Assembly: GCA_937928045.1 (NCBI GenBank)
Contig: CALFWO010000056.1
Coordinates: forward strand, 1-64,000
Direction of reading: 5' to 3'
Source: an uncultured Saprospiraceae bacterium
GTDB taxonomy: Bacteria > Bacteroidota > Bacteroidia > Chitinophagales > Saprospiraceae
DNA: 64,000 bases
A program made the position numbers and the translations under genes. The notes under the pieces were generated by a model. The model was not told where the DNA came from. It searched no databases and worked only from the letters and a program-made list of their open reading frames with translations. Below are positions 37,548 through 46,664 of the stretch, piece by piece (position 1 is the stretch's first letter; each line of letters begins with the position of its first letter).

Positions 37548-37957
37548 TGGAGCCTAAAGCAATCGTCGAGGAGATGATGAACAAAGATTCATTTTCGAAA
37601 TGGTTAGGAATTAAAGTTCTTGAAGTAAAGGAAGGATTTGCTGAAATTCAAATGATTGTTCGGCCAGAAATGGTGAATGGCTTTGGAATTGCCCACGGAG
37701 GAATAAGTTTTTCGTTGGCAGATTCAGCATTCGCTTTTGCAAGTAATAGTCGCGGAAGGCATGCAGTATCCACAGAAGTGTCGATTTCACATCTATCCGC
37801 AATAAAAGTTGGCGACGTACTTACCGCTAAATCAAAGGAAATTAAAAATGGTCGACAAATTGCAGTTTATTCAATCACAATTTCAAATCAAGAGGATAAA
37901 TTAGTCGCACACTTCAAAGGGAATGTATTCAAGCTCGATAGAGACTGGAACGTTTAA
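37544..37957 (+). CDS. paaI: phenylacetyl-pathway acyl-CoA thioesterase
   Basis: 137-residue hotdog-fold thioesterase, usual length for PaaI. The motif is NGFGIAHGGISFSLADSAF (H51-G52-G53, D60). It is thought to rescue trapped hydroxyphenylacetyl-CoA or prevent CoA depletion. The ATGA overlap with paaH shows translational coupling. Last gene of the operon; no obvious terminator follows closely. Confidence 0.95.
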   Translation: MMEPKAIVEEMMNKDSFSKWLGIKVLEVKEGFAEIQMIVRPEMVNGFGIAHGGISFSLADSAFAFASNSRGRHAVSTEVSISHLSAIKVGDVLTAKSKEIKNGRQIAVYSITISNQEDKLVAHFKGNVFKLDRDWNV

Positions 37958-38072
37958 GTTTGCGAGTTATCCTTCGAAAGCTAGGCCTGACGGAACTTTA
38001 TGGCAGCAATTTTGGTTATTCATATGTAATAACATTACTTTTAAGCTTTAACAAACTAAATATTATCATCCA

Positions 38073-38837
38073 ATGAGTAGACGTGGTGGATTTTTCTCTT
38101 CAGGAAACCCTGTTATGAATGAAAGAGCCTATCAAAAGGCTTCTAATAACGTTTTGGACGCTGATATGGTGGGCACTCAGATCAAGGGTGAAACCATGAC
38201 CGTAAGCGGAGCCGTTAACAAATCGTTCATTTTAATGGGACTTTTATTGGCCTTTGCCCTAGTTGGCTATGTCTTTCCCAGTTCTATGTTTATAATGGGA
38301 GGTGGTTTGCTTGGACTAGGAATTGTATTACTTGCAGTCTTTAAAACGCATTGGTCTCCGGTCTTGGCTCCAATCTATGCAATTGTAGAAGGACTTTTCG
38401 TCGGGGCAGTTTCCGCTATGTATGCCGCTGCTTTTGATGGCATTATATTTCAAGCGGTTTCACTTACAATGGCCGTTTTGTTCTTGATGTTATTTCTCTA
38501 TAAAATGGAAATCATTAAGGTAACTCAGAAGTTAAGATCAGGAGTGATTATGGCAACTGGTGCTGTATTCATAGTTTACATACTGAGCTTTGTTCTTTCG
38601 TTTTTCGGAATTACCGTTCCATACATCCACGAAGGTGGTATGATCGGAATAGGAATCTCAGTAGTAATTGTTGGAATCGCTTCCATGAATTTGCTTTTGG
38701 ATTTCGATAATTTCGAAGTAGGAGAGAGATTGAGATCTCCAAAGTATATGGAATGGTTCTCAGCTATGGGATTAATCATAACCTTAGTTTGGTTGTACAT
38801 TGAGATATTAAGACTGCTTTCAAAACTTCGCGACTAG
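38073..38837 (+). CDS. Bax inhibitor-1 / YccA family membrane protein
   Basis: 254 residues. A soluble N-terminus of about 50 is followed by seven predicted membrane helices. Features are PVLAPIYAIVEGLFVGAVS and the C-terminal EVGERLRSPKYMEWFSAMGL. Members are implicated in Ca2+/H+ leak and protein quality control in the membrane. A terminator follows. Confidence 0.92.
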   Translation: MSRRGGFFSSGNPVMNERAYQKASNNVLDADMVGTQIKGETMTVSGAVNKSFILMGLLLAFALVGYVFPSSMFIMGGGLLGLGIVLLAVFKTHWSPVLAPIYAIVEGLFVGAVSAMYAAAFDGIIFQAVSLTMAVLFLMLFLYKMEIIKVTQKLRSGVIMATGAVFIVYILSFVLSFFGITVPYIHEGGMIGIGISVVIVGIASMNLLLDFDNFEVGERLRSPKYMEWFSAMGLIITLVWLYIEILRLLSKLRD

Positions 38838-38860
38838 AAATTTACTCCTTAGCGAAACAA

Positions 38861-38895
38861 AAAGCCTCAGTTGGATTCAAACTGAGGCTTTTTTA
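38861..38895 (+). terminator. terminator of Bax inhibitor-1 gene
   Basis: A 12-bp stem (38861-38872 with 38880-38891), followed by a T-run. Confidence 0.9.
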
Positions 38896-38961
38896 TTGGA
38901 TCAAAATAGGCATGCGTTAAATCTAATGGAGATTCCTACTTATGCATTGGGAAACAATGAG

Positions 38962-38980
38962 GAGAAAACATTGATTGTGA
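38962..38980 (+). repeat. dispersed intergenic repeat, copy 2
   Basis: GAGAAAACATTGATTGTGA, one mismatch from the copy at 5750-5768. Confidence 0.55.
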
Positions 38981-39066
38981 GCAAGTCTTAAGCTGTTTTG
39001 AATAACTCGGTTAAAAATCTAAGCTGAGGTAAATTTTTGAAATCAAGCCCTTCGCTAGTGGGGGGC

Positions 39067-39459
39067 TTATAATATTGGCCGGTGACCATTGTTGGATTTT
39101 ATGTAGTCCAATTTTATTTCAAACATGACCCGCATCTTTTCTGCACGCATTAGCGCCTCGCTCGCCTTTGGGCCTTCAAAGTTCTTTTCTAATGATCCCT
39201 TGAACAATTTTATCCATCTATCAAAATGATTTTTTGCTAGTCCCAATCCAATGTGTCTAGCAAATGGATTTCCTCTATAGCCTTGTTCCGCAAATAAAAC
39301 TGTCGTCCAAAAGCTGATCATTTTTTCCAAATGTTTTGGCCAATTTTCAGTTTTGATTTTCTCATTAAAAATAGGACCAATTAAATCGTCCTTTTGTACC
39401 TCATGGTAAAAACTATGGACCATTTTTGAAATATCTGCTTTTGAATTTATATCCTTCAT
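39067..39459 (-). CDS. group III truncated hemoglobin
   Basis: 130 residues, a typical length. Proximal His is about H78 (LAKNHFDRWIKLF), and FYHEVQKDDLIGPIF is the conserved N-terminal segment of trHbIII. It binds heme and O2 or NO; the role is probably O2/NO handling. A promoter box ends nine bases before the ATG, so the leader is very short. Divergent organisation with nothing; the next gene upstream ends with its own terminator. Confidence 0.93.
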   Translation of the reverse strand: MKDINSKADISKMVHSFYHEVQKDDLIGPIFNEKIKTENWPKHLEKMISFWTTVLFAEQGYRGNPFARHIGLGLAKNHFDRWIKLFKGSLEKNFEGPKASEALMRAEKMRVMFEIKLDYIKSNNGHRPIL

Positions 39460-39467
39460 AAACAGTC

Positions 39468-39475
39468 CAAATGTA
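39468..39475 (-). promoter_or_regulatory. -7 box of truncated hemoglobin
   Basis: On the minus strand TACATTTG, ending eight bases before the ATG. Predicted leader of a few bases only. Confidence 0.5.
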
Positions 39476-39489
39476 AAACAATATTTATT

Positions 39490-39522
39490 AAAGAGACTGT
39501 CTACTTAGTAGACAGTCTCTTT
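39490..39522 (-). terminator. terminator of the 1086-residue gene
   Basis: A 15-bp perfect stem (39490-39504 with 39508-39522), loop TTA/TAA, with T-rich flanks on the minus strand. Confidence 0.9.
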
Positions 39523-39535
39523 TAACTTCAAAACA

Positions 39536-42500
39536 TTAGTTGTTTGCAATAATTAGTTTCATGGATTCTTTTACCATGTTTGAATTATTTCTAATGTTTA
39601 CAAAATATAATCCAGTCTGTAGTTCTTGGTTCAGTTTTATACTTTCGACCGAACTTGGAACTGCATTCCTATAAATTAACTTTCCATTAATATCTAATAT
39701 TTCATAAGTAATAAATGGAGAAGTTTTATACTTCGTACTTGAAATATTAATAGTGATATTGGAAGAAGGTCCCGGGTTTGGAAAAATATTGGAATTTTCG
39801 ATTTCAGCCTTATAAGCCATGCGACCCTGTCTTCCATTTTCACCTGGTTTCCCTCCGTCTTCACTTTTGAAGATATCGCAACCTTCGCTGAGTTCATAAC
39901 AACCATTATGGTCAAAATCCAGAATAATACAATTTGAAGGAGCGCTAATATCTCCGTCATTACAAACAGATTGAACCGAAACAATGATATCATTACAATC
40001 ATAAGTATTTGGTACTTCAAAAACACCATTAACAATATCAGTTGCAGGAACAGTAATGACCTCTTCATATCCATAGTAACCTAGGCAATTGATTGTCACA
40101 ATTAAATCTCGCGGACAAGTTTGATTGACGTAGATATTCCATCCTCTTTCACCGCGCTCAGCACATGATATTTCCGGAGCATTGGTATCACAACAATCCG
40201 TCGAGAAATTAGCAATTGTTTCGCATTCATCACCCCAAGGTCTGAATACTCGAACCTCAATGTCTGAACATGGATCTTGATTCCATCCGGTTATCAAGAA
40301 GGGATTTTGTTCAGCGATACCATCGTTGTACCAATCTACCCAGAAGTTATCTATTGGATTTCCTGCGGCGTCTACTGCCCATACATATCCGTAAAAAGAA
40401 TCCCAAGAACAATTATCTCCCGGCCAGTAATTACTACATTCTTCATATTCAGAAAATGGTAAATCTTCGCAAGTCGCAAAATTTACTGTCGGACAATCTC
40501 CATGACATACGACTTCTATACACATCGTTGTATCACATACTGTCCCATCTGGCTGTTGGTAACTAAGTTCCGCGCATAAGATATATGGATCTGTATATTC
40601 ACGATAAAAAGGATTTGAACCCATGCCCTGAGAAACACCATCCATAAACCATTCAACAGTGATATCGTAGTTGCTAATGTTAATATAGTCACCGTTACCA
40701 TCATAGATTCTTCCACCACCATATGGCTTTCCACAACCACAAGTTGTACAGGCAACTTCAAGTGTAAAGGCACATTCCAAAGGTGGTTCAGATTCGCATG
40801 CCTCTAACTCAACTATTGCCGAACCGCATATTTCACCATCCACAAAACCAAAAACTTGATAGATTCCCCCAGTTGTGTTACAGATAACAGGATTGTTTGG
40901 ATCGGAGTCATCCACGTCAGCAGTAGGTTGCCACATATAGGTGTCGGCTCCACTTAAGGAAATATTATAGCAGCCATCTTTACATTCGCTAACTTCTACT
41001 GAAAGTTCACAACTTTTACATTCGTTTTCTGGAAGAACAGTTACAGTATTTGAACATTGAATCAGACAGTCAGGATCATCTGAAATTGTATACTGAAAGG
41101 TGTAAGTTTCTCCGTAGGCAAGCCCTTCGATTACTGGATCTTCAGAATTGGGATTCAAGATAGTTACACTTGGACCCCCTGTTTGGGTCCAACTTACAGG
41201 TATGTTAATGGGGTCTCCCATACTGTTGGTCGGTGTGTTTCCATTAAGTTGAGTTGTTAAAAGACAGGTAGTAATTGGTGACCCGCAATCAATTGTAGGA
41301 ACATCAGCTACAATTACGCAAAATGTACCGGTGTCTGTGCAAATTACAGTCTCTCCAGTAGAAGGATCAGTTGTACTACGAGTAAGTGTAATTTCGAAAC
41401 AATAGGTGCCTTCTTCAACTAGATTTAAAGGAGTATTATGAGGAACCGAAGCTCCTGGAGTCAATGCAGATGAGGTAGAAGATAAAACAGTTGCAGAGAT
41501 TGTCCCATTACCATTAACTTGAGTAAAATTATCACTTAGTTGGAAATAAGGATCGCCTCCGCACAGAAAGGTCAGTGTTTCTTCAAATACTCTAATTCCA
41601 GGATTAACATGGAAGTTGTAAGTTTTTGAATCTATGCAATTTCCATACATCATTGTTACAACGATTCTAAAACTCCATCCATCATCACCTATGTCGAAAG
41701 GAGCAGTTGGAAATTCTACATTGGTTTCATGGCTTGTCGGGTTGGAAATATTTATTGTATTGGTTGAATTACTATTGTAAGTGACTTCCCAACTATAGGT
41801 CGCACCGGCCATAAAATCCTCATCTAAGAAGATACTGGATAGTTCCCATTCTTCAAGACAATAATAAGTACGTTCGTTATTTGACAATCCAAAACCTTCT
41901 TGCTCTTCAATTTCACAACTGACTTGTGCCGTTGAGGTTTGGCAAGAGCCATTGTTGATGGTATATTCAAAAGTATAATTGCCATCGTCTGGAACAACTA
42001 CCCATGTACAACGCGAATTGAAGTTATCTACATCAAGATCATTAGCATTAATTCCTGCAGGTGTGCTGACAATCGTCCATTCAGGACTTCCTCCACAACC
42101 AGGACTTGTACCACAAATTTGTATTCTTCGTGAACAAGAAGGACATGCATCTGGATTATTTACCCATGCACCTAGGCTACTGTATTCTCTCGTAAACTGA
42201 ACAGAGGTACTAGTGCTTTCGACACAGGCTCCAATAGAATGTGTATAGGTAAATTTATACTCGCAGTCACCGGTGCCGTTATGGTTTACAATAAGGTCAT
42301 TTCCGGATTGAGTTATTGTACCATCAAATTCTGGTTCAACAAACCAACTGCCAGTGACACCAGGGTCTGGTGCAGAACCACTTAAGGTTATATTCCCGCC
42401 ACAAATTTCAGACTCATGGTTGGCTATAGTAGGCGGATTGATTATTTCTCCAACAGTTACCACTAAATTTTGACAAGCCAATTCATGATCAACGCAAATT

Positions 42501-42796
42501 ACACAAAGTTCGAATTCGTAGGTGCCAGCGGGGAAGTCACCGCCATTTGTTGGGCTAACGCCAGTTTGCAAAGCGGTGTTATCGTCAAACGTGACTTGAA
42601 TAACAGGGTTAGCATTTACAAGATTCCATTCAGCATCCAAGGGAGCAAGATATAGAGGCGAGTCTTCACCATACAAGGTCATTTGTTCTCCGATACAAAT
42701 GGATTGATCCCCACCGGGATTTGCACTACATATTTGGGCCTCGAGGTTGTAAGAGATAAGGCCGTATAAAAAGACAAAACATAAAAGCTTTTTCAT
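39536..42796 (-). CDS. large cysteine-rich T9SS-sorted surface protein
   Basis: 1086 residues from ATG 42796 (MKKLLCFVFLYG), preferred over 42844 because it gives a proper signal peptide ending near NLEAQ. The body is a series of Ig/PKD-like beta modules rich in paired Cys (for example GADTYMWQPTADVDDSDP, LEVACTTCGCGKPYGGG, SCELSVEVSECKDGC). The C-terminus is a T9SS sorting domain (NIFPNPGPSSNITIN ... TGLYFVNIRN). Probably a surface adhesin or structural protein; no enzyme motif seen. A perfect palindrome lies 90 bases upstream of the start. Confidence 0.88.
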   Translation of the reverse strand: MKKLLCFVFLYGLISYNLEAQICSANPGGDQSICIGEQMTLYGEDSPLYLAPLDAEWNLVNANPVIQVTFDDNTALQTGVSPTNGGDFPAGTYEFELCVICVDHELACQNLVVTVGEIINPPTIANHESEICGGNITLSGSAPDPGVTGSWFVEPEFDGTITQSGNDLIVNHNGTGDCEYKFTYTHSIGACVESTSTSVQFTREYSSLGAWVNNPDACPSCSRRIQICGTSPGCGGSPEWTIVSTPAGINANDLDVDNFNSRCTWVVVPDDGNYTFEYTINNGSCQTSTAQVSCEIEEQEGFGLSNNERTYYCLEEWELSSIFLDEDFMAGATYSWEVTYNSNSTNTINISNPTSHETNVEFPTAPFDIGDDGWSFRIVVTMMYGNCIDSKTYNFHVNPGIRVFEETLTFLCGGDPYFQLSDNFTQVNGNGTISATVLSSTSSALTPGASVPHNTPLNLVEEGTYCFEITLTRSTTDPSTGETVICTDTGTFCVIVADVPTIDCGSPITTCLLTTQLNGNTPTNSMGDPINIPVSWTQTGGPSVTILNPNSEDPVIEGLAYGETYTFQYTISDDPDCLIQCSNTVTVLPENECKSCELSVEVSECKDGCYNISLSGADTYMWQPTADVDDSDPNNPVICNTTGGIYQVFGFVDGEICGSAIVELEACESEPPLECAFTLEVACTTCGCGKPYGGGRIYDGNGDYINISNYDITVEWFMDGVSQGMGSNPFYREYTDPYILCAELSYQQPDGTVCDTTMCIEVVCHGDCPTVNFATCEDLPFSEYEECSNYWPGDNCSWDSFYGYVWAVDAAGNPIDNFWVDWYNDGIAEQNPFLITGWNQDPCSDIEVRVFRPWGDECETIANFSTDCCDTNAPEISCAERGERGWNIYVNQTCPRDLIVTINCLGYYGYEEVITVPATDIVNGVFEVPNTYDCNDIIVSVQSVCNDGDISAPSNCIILDFDHNGCYELSEGCDIFKSEDGGKPGENGRQGRMAYKAEIENSNIFPNPGPSSNITINISSTKYKTSPFITYEILDINGKLIYRNAVPSSVESIKLNQELQTGLYFVNIRNNSNMVKESMKLIIANN

Positions 42797-42885
42797 TATT
42801 ACGGATTTAAAAATTAGGAAATGAACATTACATTCTATACTCAATCATGATTTAATCATTAGATTGAGACAATAAAACCTCTATC

Positions 42886-42901
42886 ATTTGGGCGCCCAAA
42901 T
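42886..42901. promoter_or_regulatory. perfect 16-base palindrome, operator candidate
   Basis: ATTTGGGCGCCCAAAT reads the same on both strands and is GC-rich in an AT-rich spacer. It lies 90 bases upstream of the large secreted protein gene. Which regulator binds is unknown. Confidence 0.5.
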
Positions 42902-43182
42902 AGAGATAAATGTTAGTTTGAAGTGTGGATATTATCTAAAGGCAGATATATGTATTTAGGGAAATCCTAAAATTTGAGATGGCTTTGGGGCTATCTTTAT
43001 ATATCCGTTAATTCCTTGTTTACAATTTAGTAAATAAACTTTTAAAAGGAGAATGCTACTATCAAATTTTTGAATGTAGCTATTACAAAGGGTTAAAATG
43101 TTCTTTTTGTTTTCAATGACTTTTTAGCGAAAGAGTTAATAATTAAAAGTCTAAGTTGACAAACGATCTTCTAATAAATCCA

Positions 43183-43190
43183 TATTTTCG
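43183..43190 (+). promoter_or_regulatory. -7 box of paaY
   Basis: TATTTTCG, with TTGAC at 43156-43160. It ends only four bases before the ATG at 43195, so the mRNA is probably leaderless. Confidence 0.5.
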
Positions 43191-43194
43191 CCAT

Positions 43195-43791
43195 ATGTTT
43201 TATAGTTTCAAAGGTTTTATTCCCGTTGTTCACCCAACTGCATTTGTACATCCGCAAGCTGCTATAACAGGCAATGTGATCATTGGAAAGGATGTATATA
43301 TTGGACCTGGGGCTGCTATACGTGGAGACTGGGGAGGAATTGTAATTGAAGATGGATGCAATGTTCAAGAGAATTGTACCATACATATGTTTCCGGGTGT
43401 AGAAGTAAGGTTAAAAAAGAATGCTCACATTGGTCATGGAGCCATTGTTCATGGAGCTCAGATTGGCGAAAATGTATTAGTGGGGATGAATGCGGTGATA
43501 ATGGACAATGCTAAAATTGGAAAGAATTCTATCATCGGGGCATTAGCTTTTGTTAAGGCTAATGCTGAAATTCCATCAGGAAGTTTGGTCGTAGGGAATC
43601 CCGCAAAAGTTATTAAGAAGGTATCGAAAGATATGATTGCTTGGAAGCGTAAAGGGACGAAGTTATATCAAACTTTGCCAGATGATCTGAGAGAATCTTC
43701 TCGTCCAGTAAATCCCTTGCGGGAGATTCCGAAGGATCGACCAAAACAGGAAAGTTTGTTTAAAACGTGGAATGAGATTAAGAAAAAGTAA
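43195..43791 (+). CDS. paaY: PaaY-like gamma-class hexapeptide protein
   Basis: 198 residues from ATG 43195. A left-handed beta helix of hexapeptide repeats (VIIGKDVYIGPGAAIRGDWG, GAIVHGAQIGENVLVGMNAV) carries metal-binding His in CTIHMF and AHIGHGAIVH. The C-terminal helix has AWKRKGTKLYQTLP. It closely follows the E. coli PaaY pattern: a gamma-carbonic-anhydrase-like protein with thioesterase activity in phenylacetate metabolism. The ORF could start at 43156, but the promoter box at 43183-43190 excludes that. Located apart from the paa operon, 5.2 kb downstream. Confidence 0.87.
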   Translation: MFYSFKGFIPVVHPTAFVHPQAAITGNVIIGKDVYIGPGAAIRGDWGGIVIEDGCNVQENCTIHMFPGVEVRLKKNAHIGHGAIVHGAQIGENVLVGMNAVIMDNAKIGKNSIIGALAFVKANAEIPSGSLVVGNPAKVIKKVSKDMIAWKRKGTKLYQTLPDDLRESSRPVNPLREIPKDRPKQESLFKTWNEIKKK

Positions 43792-43793
43792 TA

Positions 43794-46001
43794 TTATATA
43801 ATAGCCTCTTTTATTTTCATTTGATCTCGCAGATCTCTTAATTCTTGACTTGGATTATCTGGATCCATTGGTAGTCTAATAAAGAATTTAGTTCCTTTAC
43901 CTAAATCAGATTCGAACCAAATTTGTCCATTATATTTTTCAACGATATTTTTGCAAATCGTTAATCCGATACCGGTTCCTTCGTATCCTTTTTTCTTGTC
44001 CAGTTGATGAAATAGTAAAAATATTTTTTGCTCAAATTCTTTTTCCATTCCAATTCCATTGTCTTTCACAGAAATCAACAAAGTATCTTTGTCTTGTTCC
44101 AATACAGCATTTATATTTATAATCGGATTGGACGAATTAAATTTAATTGAATTACTAATAAGATTTTGAAATAACTGAATTAAGTGGAGTCTCTTCATTT
44201 TCACTTTTGGAAAATGATCTGGATAATCTACAATAGTATTAGAAGAAATAATTTTATCATTCAAGCTATATACTACTTCGTCCAGTACAGCTCTTAAATT
44301 AACCAAATCACTGGTGGCTTTTTCCGTGGTGATAGCAGAAAATTCCAGCAAGTCCAAAAGAAGATCATTCATTCGCTTGACCCCTTTCACTACATAATCC
44401 ATATAGGTGTTCGCTTCATCAGGCATTTCTTGGCCATATCGTTTACGAATGAGACTAATAAAACTACCGATATTTCTTAGTGGCTCCTTTAAATCATGTG
44501 CTGCTGCATATGCGAATTGCCGCAATACTTCATTAGATTCTGTCAATTTTTTATTTTGATATTGAATTTCTTCGTGCTTATTTTTTAACTGAGAATTATT
44601 TACTTTTCTCAAGTTGTTCATGAAAAATAAGAAAGTAATTATTAATAATAGTGTAGCAGAAATACCAATAAGAATCGTTCTATTTCTACTTGTCGCCAAA
44701 GCCTGAATCGTTTTCTGAGACTTGTCCATTTCAAACTGGAATCTTTTCTCAGCTACACGTTGTGCCTTTTCACTATTTAAAATTTCCTTTTGAAGTTTGT
44801 CATAATTTTCCAAGTATGACAGAGCCAATTCAATATTTCCTTCTTCTCTATTTATTTCGTATAAAGAATAATTGTTTTGTTGCGATAAATAACTGTTCTC
44901 CAGTTTGCTATCAGAAGCCAAGCTTTTCATAAAGAAATCTTTGGCTAAATTGAGATCGCCTCTCCGCTTATTCAATGTTCCGAGTTTGGAATAAAGCAGT
45001 GCTTGATCTTTAGTAGATATGTAGTCTTTGTATTCGAAACATTTCAGAAAAAAATCATTGGCAACCTCAAGGTTACCTTTTTGAGTATAAGTATCTGAAA
45101 TCTCAATCAATGCTTTAACCATGATTACAGGATTCTCTAAAGTTTGACTCAATTTTAAAGCGGTATTCAACTTAACCAAGGCTAAATCATAGTTCTCCAT
45201 TTTAGACAGCACTTTCCCATAATCAATGAGAACTCCTGCCATCAAAATGGTATCAGAAGATGTTTTGGAAATTTTATAGGCTTTTTCAATGTTTGATAAG
45301 GAAGGTTGATGATCATTTGTTTTCAAATAGATCATTGAAATGTTTTGTAGCGTGATTACCACTCCAGATGCTGTATTTCTCTGCTCAGCAATTTTTAAAG
45401 ACTTAAAGTAATATTCAATTGCTTTTTCATAATCGCCCACTACATCATATATGGAGCCTAACCCGTGATAACTATCCTCAATCATTTCTAATGCTCCAAT
45501 TTCTTGTGCTTTGAAAAGAGCTTTAGTATGATAGTCCGTGGTTGTTTTATAATTTCCTAGCTTTTTATTTACAATCGCCAGATCAGTGTATATACTTAAG
45601 ATATGGGAGTCATTCTTCAGACTTTGAGCAACTATTTCTGCATTTTCAAATTCTTTGAGTGCCATTAGAACTCGATTGTTCTCTTCTAGGATAAAACCTC
45701 GCTCGCGGTAAGTTTGAAATTGGCCTTCTAAATCACTATTATTTCTTGCTCTATTCAAGGCTATTTCTGTATATGCCAATGCTTTATCGATATCTCGATA
45801 CGAATGTTGAGCCGCCAATTTTAAAATTTCCAGAATTTTTTGAGTCTTTAGTTCTGGCTCAATAATGGCCTGCAGACTATCCACTTGAGTTTGACCTGCC
45901 CTAACGACAGCGGCGTTTAACATGATTACTAGAATCATGAAAAAGTAAGTGGAATTAATATTTGCTTTTATAAAGTTCATTATTTTCTTAACGCAATCCA
46001 T
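43794..46001 (-). CDS. TPR-domain sensor histidine kinase
   Basis: 735 residues (a start at 45980 is also possible). A signal-like hydrophobic N-terminus (MILVIMLNAAVVRAG) is followed by about seven TPR repeats (about 60-405, for example SYHGLGSIYDVVGDYEKAIE) that would lie in the periplasm. Next come one membrane helix (about 443-461), a coiled linker, HisKA with H502 (AHDLKEPLRN), and HATPase with SNSIKFNS, DNGIGME and GTGIGLTICKN. TPRs usually bind proteins or peptides. The next gene upstream on this strand encodes a double-glycine leader peptide. No receiver domain is attached. Confidence 0.92.
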   Translation of the reverse strand: MDCVKKIMNFIKANINSTYFFMILVIMLNAAVVRAGQTQVDSLQAIIEPELKTQKILEILKLAAQHSYRDIDKALAYTEIALNRARNNSDLEGQFQTYRERGFILEENNRVLMALKEFENAEIVAQSLKNDSHILSIYTDLAIVNKKLGNYKTTTDYHTKALFKAQEIGALEMIEDSYHGLGSIYDVVGDYEKAIEYYFKSLKIAEQRNTASGVVITLQNISMIYLKTNDHQPSLSNIEKAYKISKTSSDTILMAGVLIDYGKVLSKMENYDLALVKLNTALKLSQTLENPVIMVKALIEISDTYTQKGNLEVANDFFLKCFEYKDYISTKDQALLYSKLGTLNKRRGDLNLAKDFFMKSLASDSKLENSYLSQQNNYSLYEINREEGNIELALSYLENYDKLQKEILNSEKAQRVAEKRFQFEMDKSQKTIQALATSRNRTILIGISATLLLIITFLFFMNNLRKVNNSQLKNKHEEIQYQNKKLTESNEVLRQFAYAAAHDLKEPLRNIGSFISLIRKRYGQEMPDEANTYMDYVVKGVKRMNDLLLDLLEFSAITTEKATSDLVNLRAVLDEVVYSLNDKIISSNTIVDYPDHFPKVKMKRLHLIQLFQNLISNSIKFNSSNPIININAVLEQDKDTLLISVKDNGIGMEKEFEQKIFLLFHQLDKKKGYEGTGIGLTICKNIVEKYNGQIWFESDLGKGTKFFIRLPMDPDNPSQELRDLRDQMKIKEAII

Positions 46002-46040
46002 ATTGTAATTCAAAAAGCGTTCCTACTCTTCAAAAAAGGC

Positions 46041-46077
46041 AAAAAAATTGCGAAATAGACATTTATCTATTTCGCAA
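46041..46077 (-). terminator. terminator of the GG-leader peptide gene
   Basis: A 12-bp perfect stem (46048-46059 with 46066-46077), followed on the minus strand by seven T (46041-46047). It lies 64 bases after the peptide stop and before the kinase start. Confidence 0.88.
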
Positions 46078-46140
46078 AAGTTCTAAAGGAAGCTTTTTCT
46101 AATGGCATACGCTATAAGAAAGAGCTAAGGATCGAAAAAT

Positions 46141-46266
46141 CTATCCGCCATTTGATGGACGAGGCTTTCTCTTGTCTCCTTCTCCTCCCTTGATTTTTAA
46201 ACAATCCGCTTGGCTCAACTGAGCTCCTGCCGACAGTAAAAGTCTTAGGTCATGTAACTTTTTCAT
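46141..46266 (-). CDS. 41-residue peptide with double-glycine leader (candidate natural product precursor)
   Basis: A short gene missed by size cut-offs. It starts at ATG 46266 and stops at TAG (46141-46143). The N-terminus MKKLHDLRLLLSAG and then LSQADCLKIKGG form a leader in the style of Bacteroidota GG precursors (LSxxxLKxIKGG), where cleavage after Gly-Gly is expected. The remaining core is 13 residues, EGDKRKPRPSNGG, basic and without Cys. A strong terminator follows. No modification enzyme, peptidase-transporter or second precursor is adjacent in the window; the nearest gene is a TPR histidine kinase on the same strand. Function unknown: a peptide signal or bacteriocin-like product is possible. 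Confidence 0.65.
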   Translation of the reverse strand: MKKLHDLRLLLSAGAQLSQADCLKIKGGEGDKRKPRPSNGG

Positions 46267-46664
46267 GTAATGGGATTTAATTAATTAATTAATATATTTT
46301 ACGCAATCTGCGATAAAACCAAGCTATTTATTTATCAAAAAATATTGTCTTCGTGACAAGATTATTTATAAATATTAAAGAATTTTTCAATTCCTAAATC
46401 TTAGGGGAAGAATTTATTAGGGGAAATCTGTTAGTGGGAGAATTCGTTTTTTGTGTTGTTTTTGCGGAACACCATAAAACTATACAGACATCTATCCATG
46501 TTCAAATAGTATACCAAGAGCCTGATTTTTTAGTTATTTTTTACATTCTTTTAACGTGCAAGTGTAATTCTAAGGTAATCAATAAATTAAGTCCTTGAAT
46601 TCTTTGCAAATTTTTTAGCTTACTCTTGTTACTTTTGAGCTAACTAACCAATACTAGATAAATA
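46267..46664. other. AT-rich divergent intergenic region
   Basis: Between the GG-leader peptide gene (leftward) and paaZ (rightward). The paaZ promoter is near the end. No other gene seen; no clear -7 box for the peptide gene was found. Confidence 0.5.
46603..46637 (+). promoter_or_regulatory. promoter of paaZ
   Basis: TTTG (46603-46606), 23-base spacer, TACTTTTG (46630-46637). No copy of the palindrome at 32969-32984 is present here. Confidence 0.55.

Larger units (their letters stand above)
42797..43194. other. divergent intergenic region
   Basis: Between the large T9SS protein and paaY. Holds the palindrome at 42886-42901 and the paaY promoter. No ORF supported. Confidence 0.5.

Noticed and set aside
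39694-40074. 126-codon ORF inside the large T9SS protein gene
   Set aside because: Hydrophobic shadow frame in another register of the same strand; the main frame has a clear domain and terminator.
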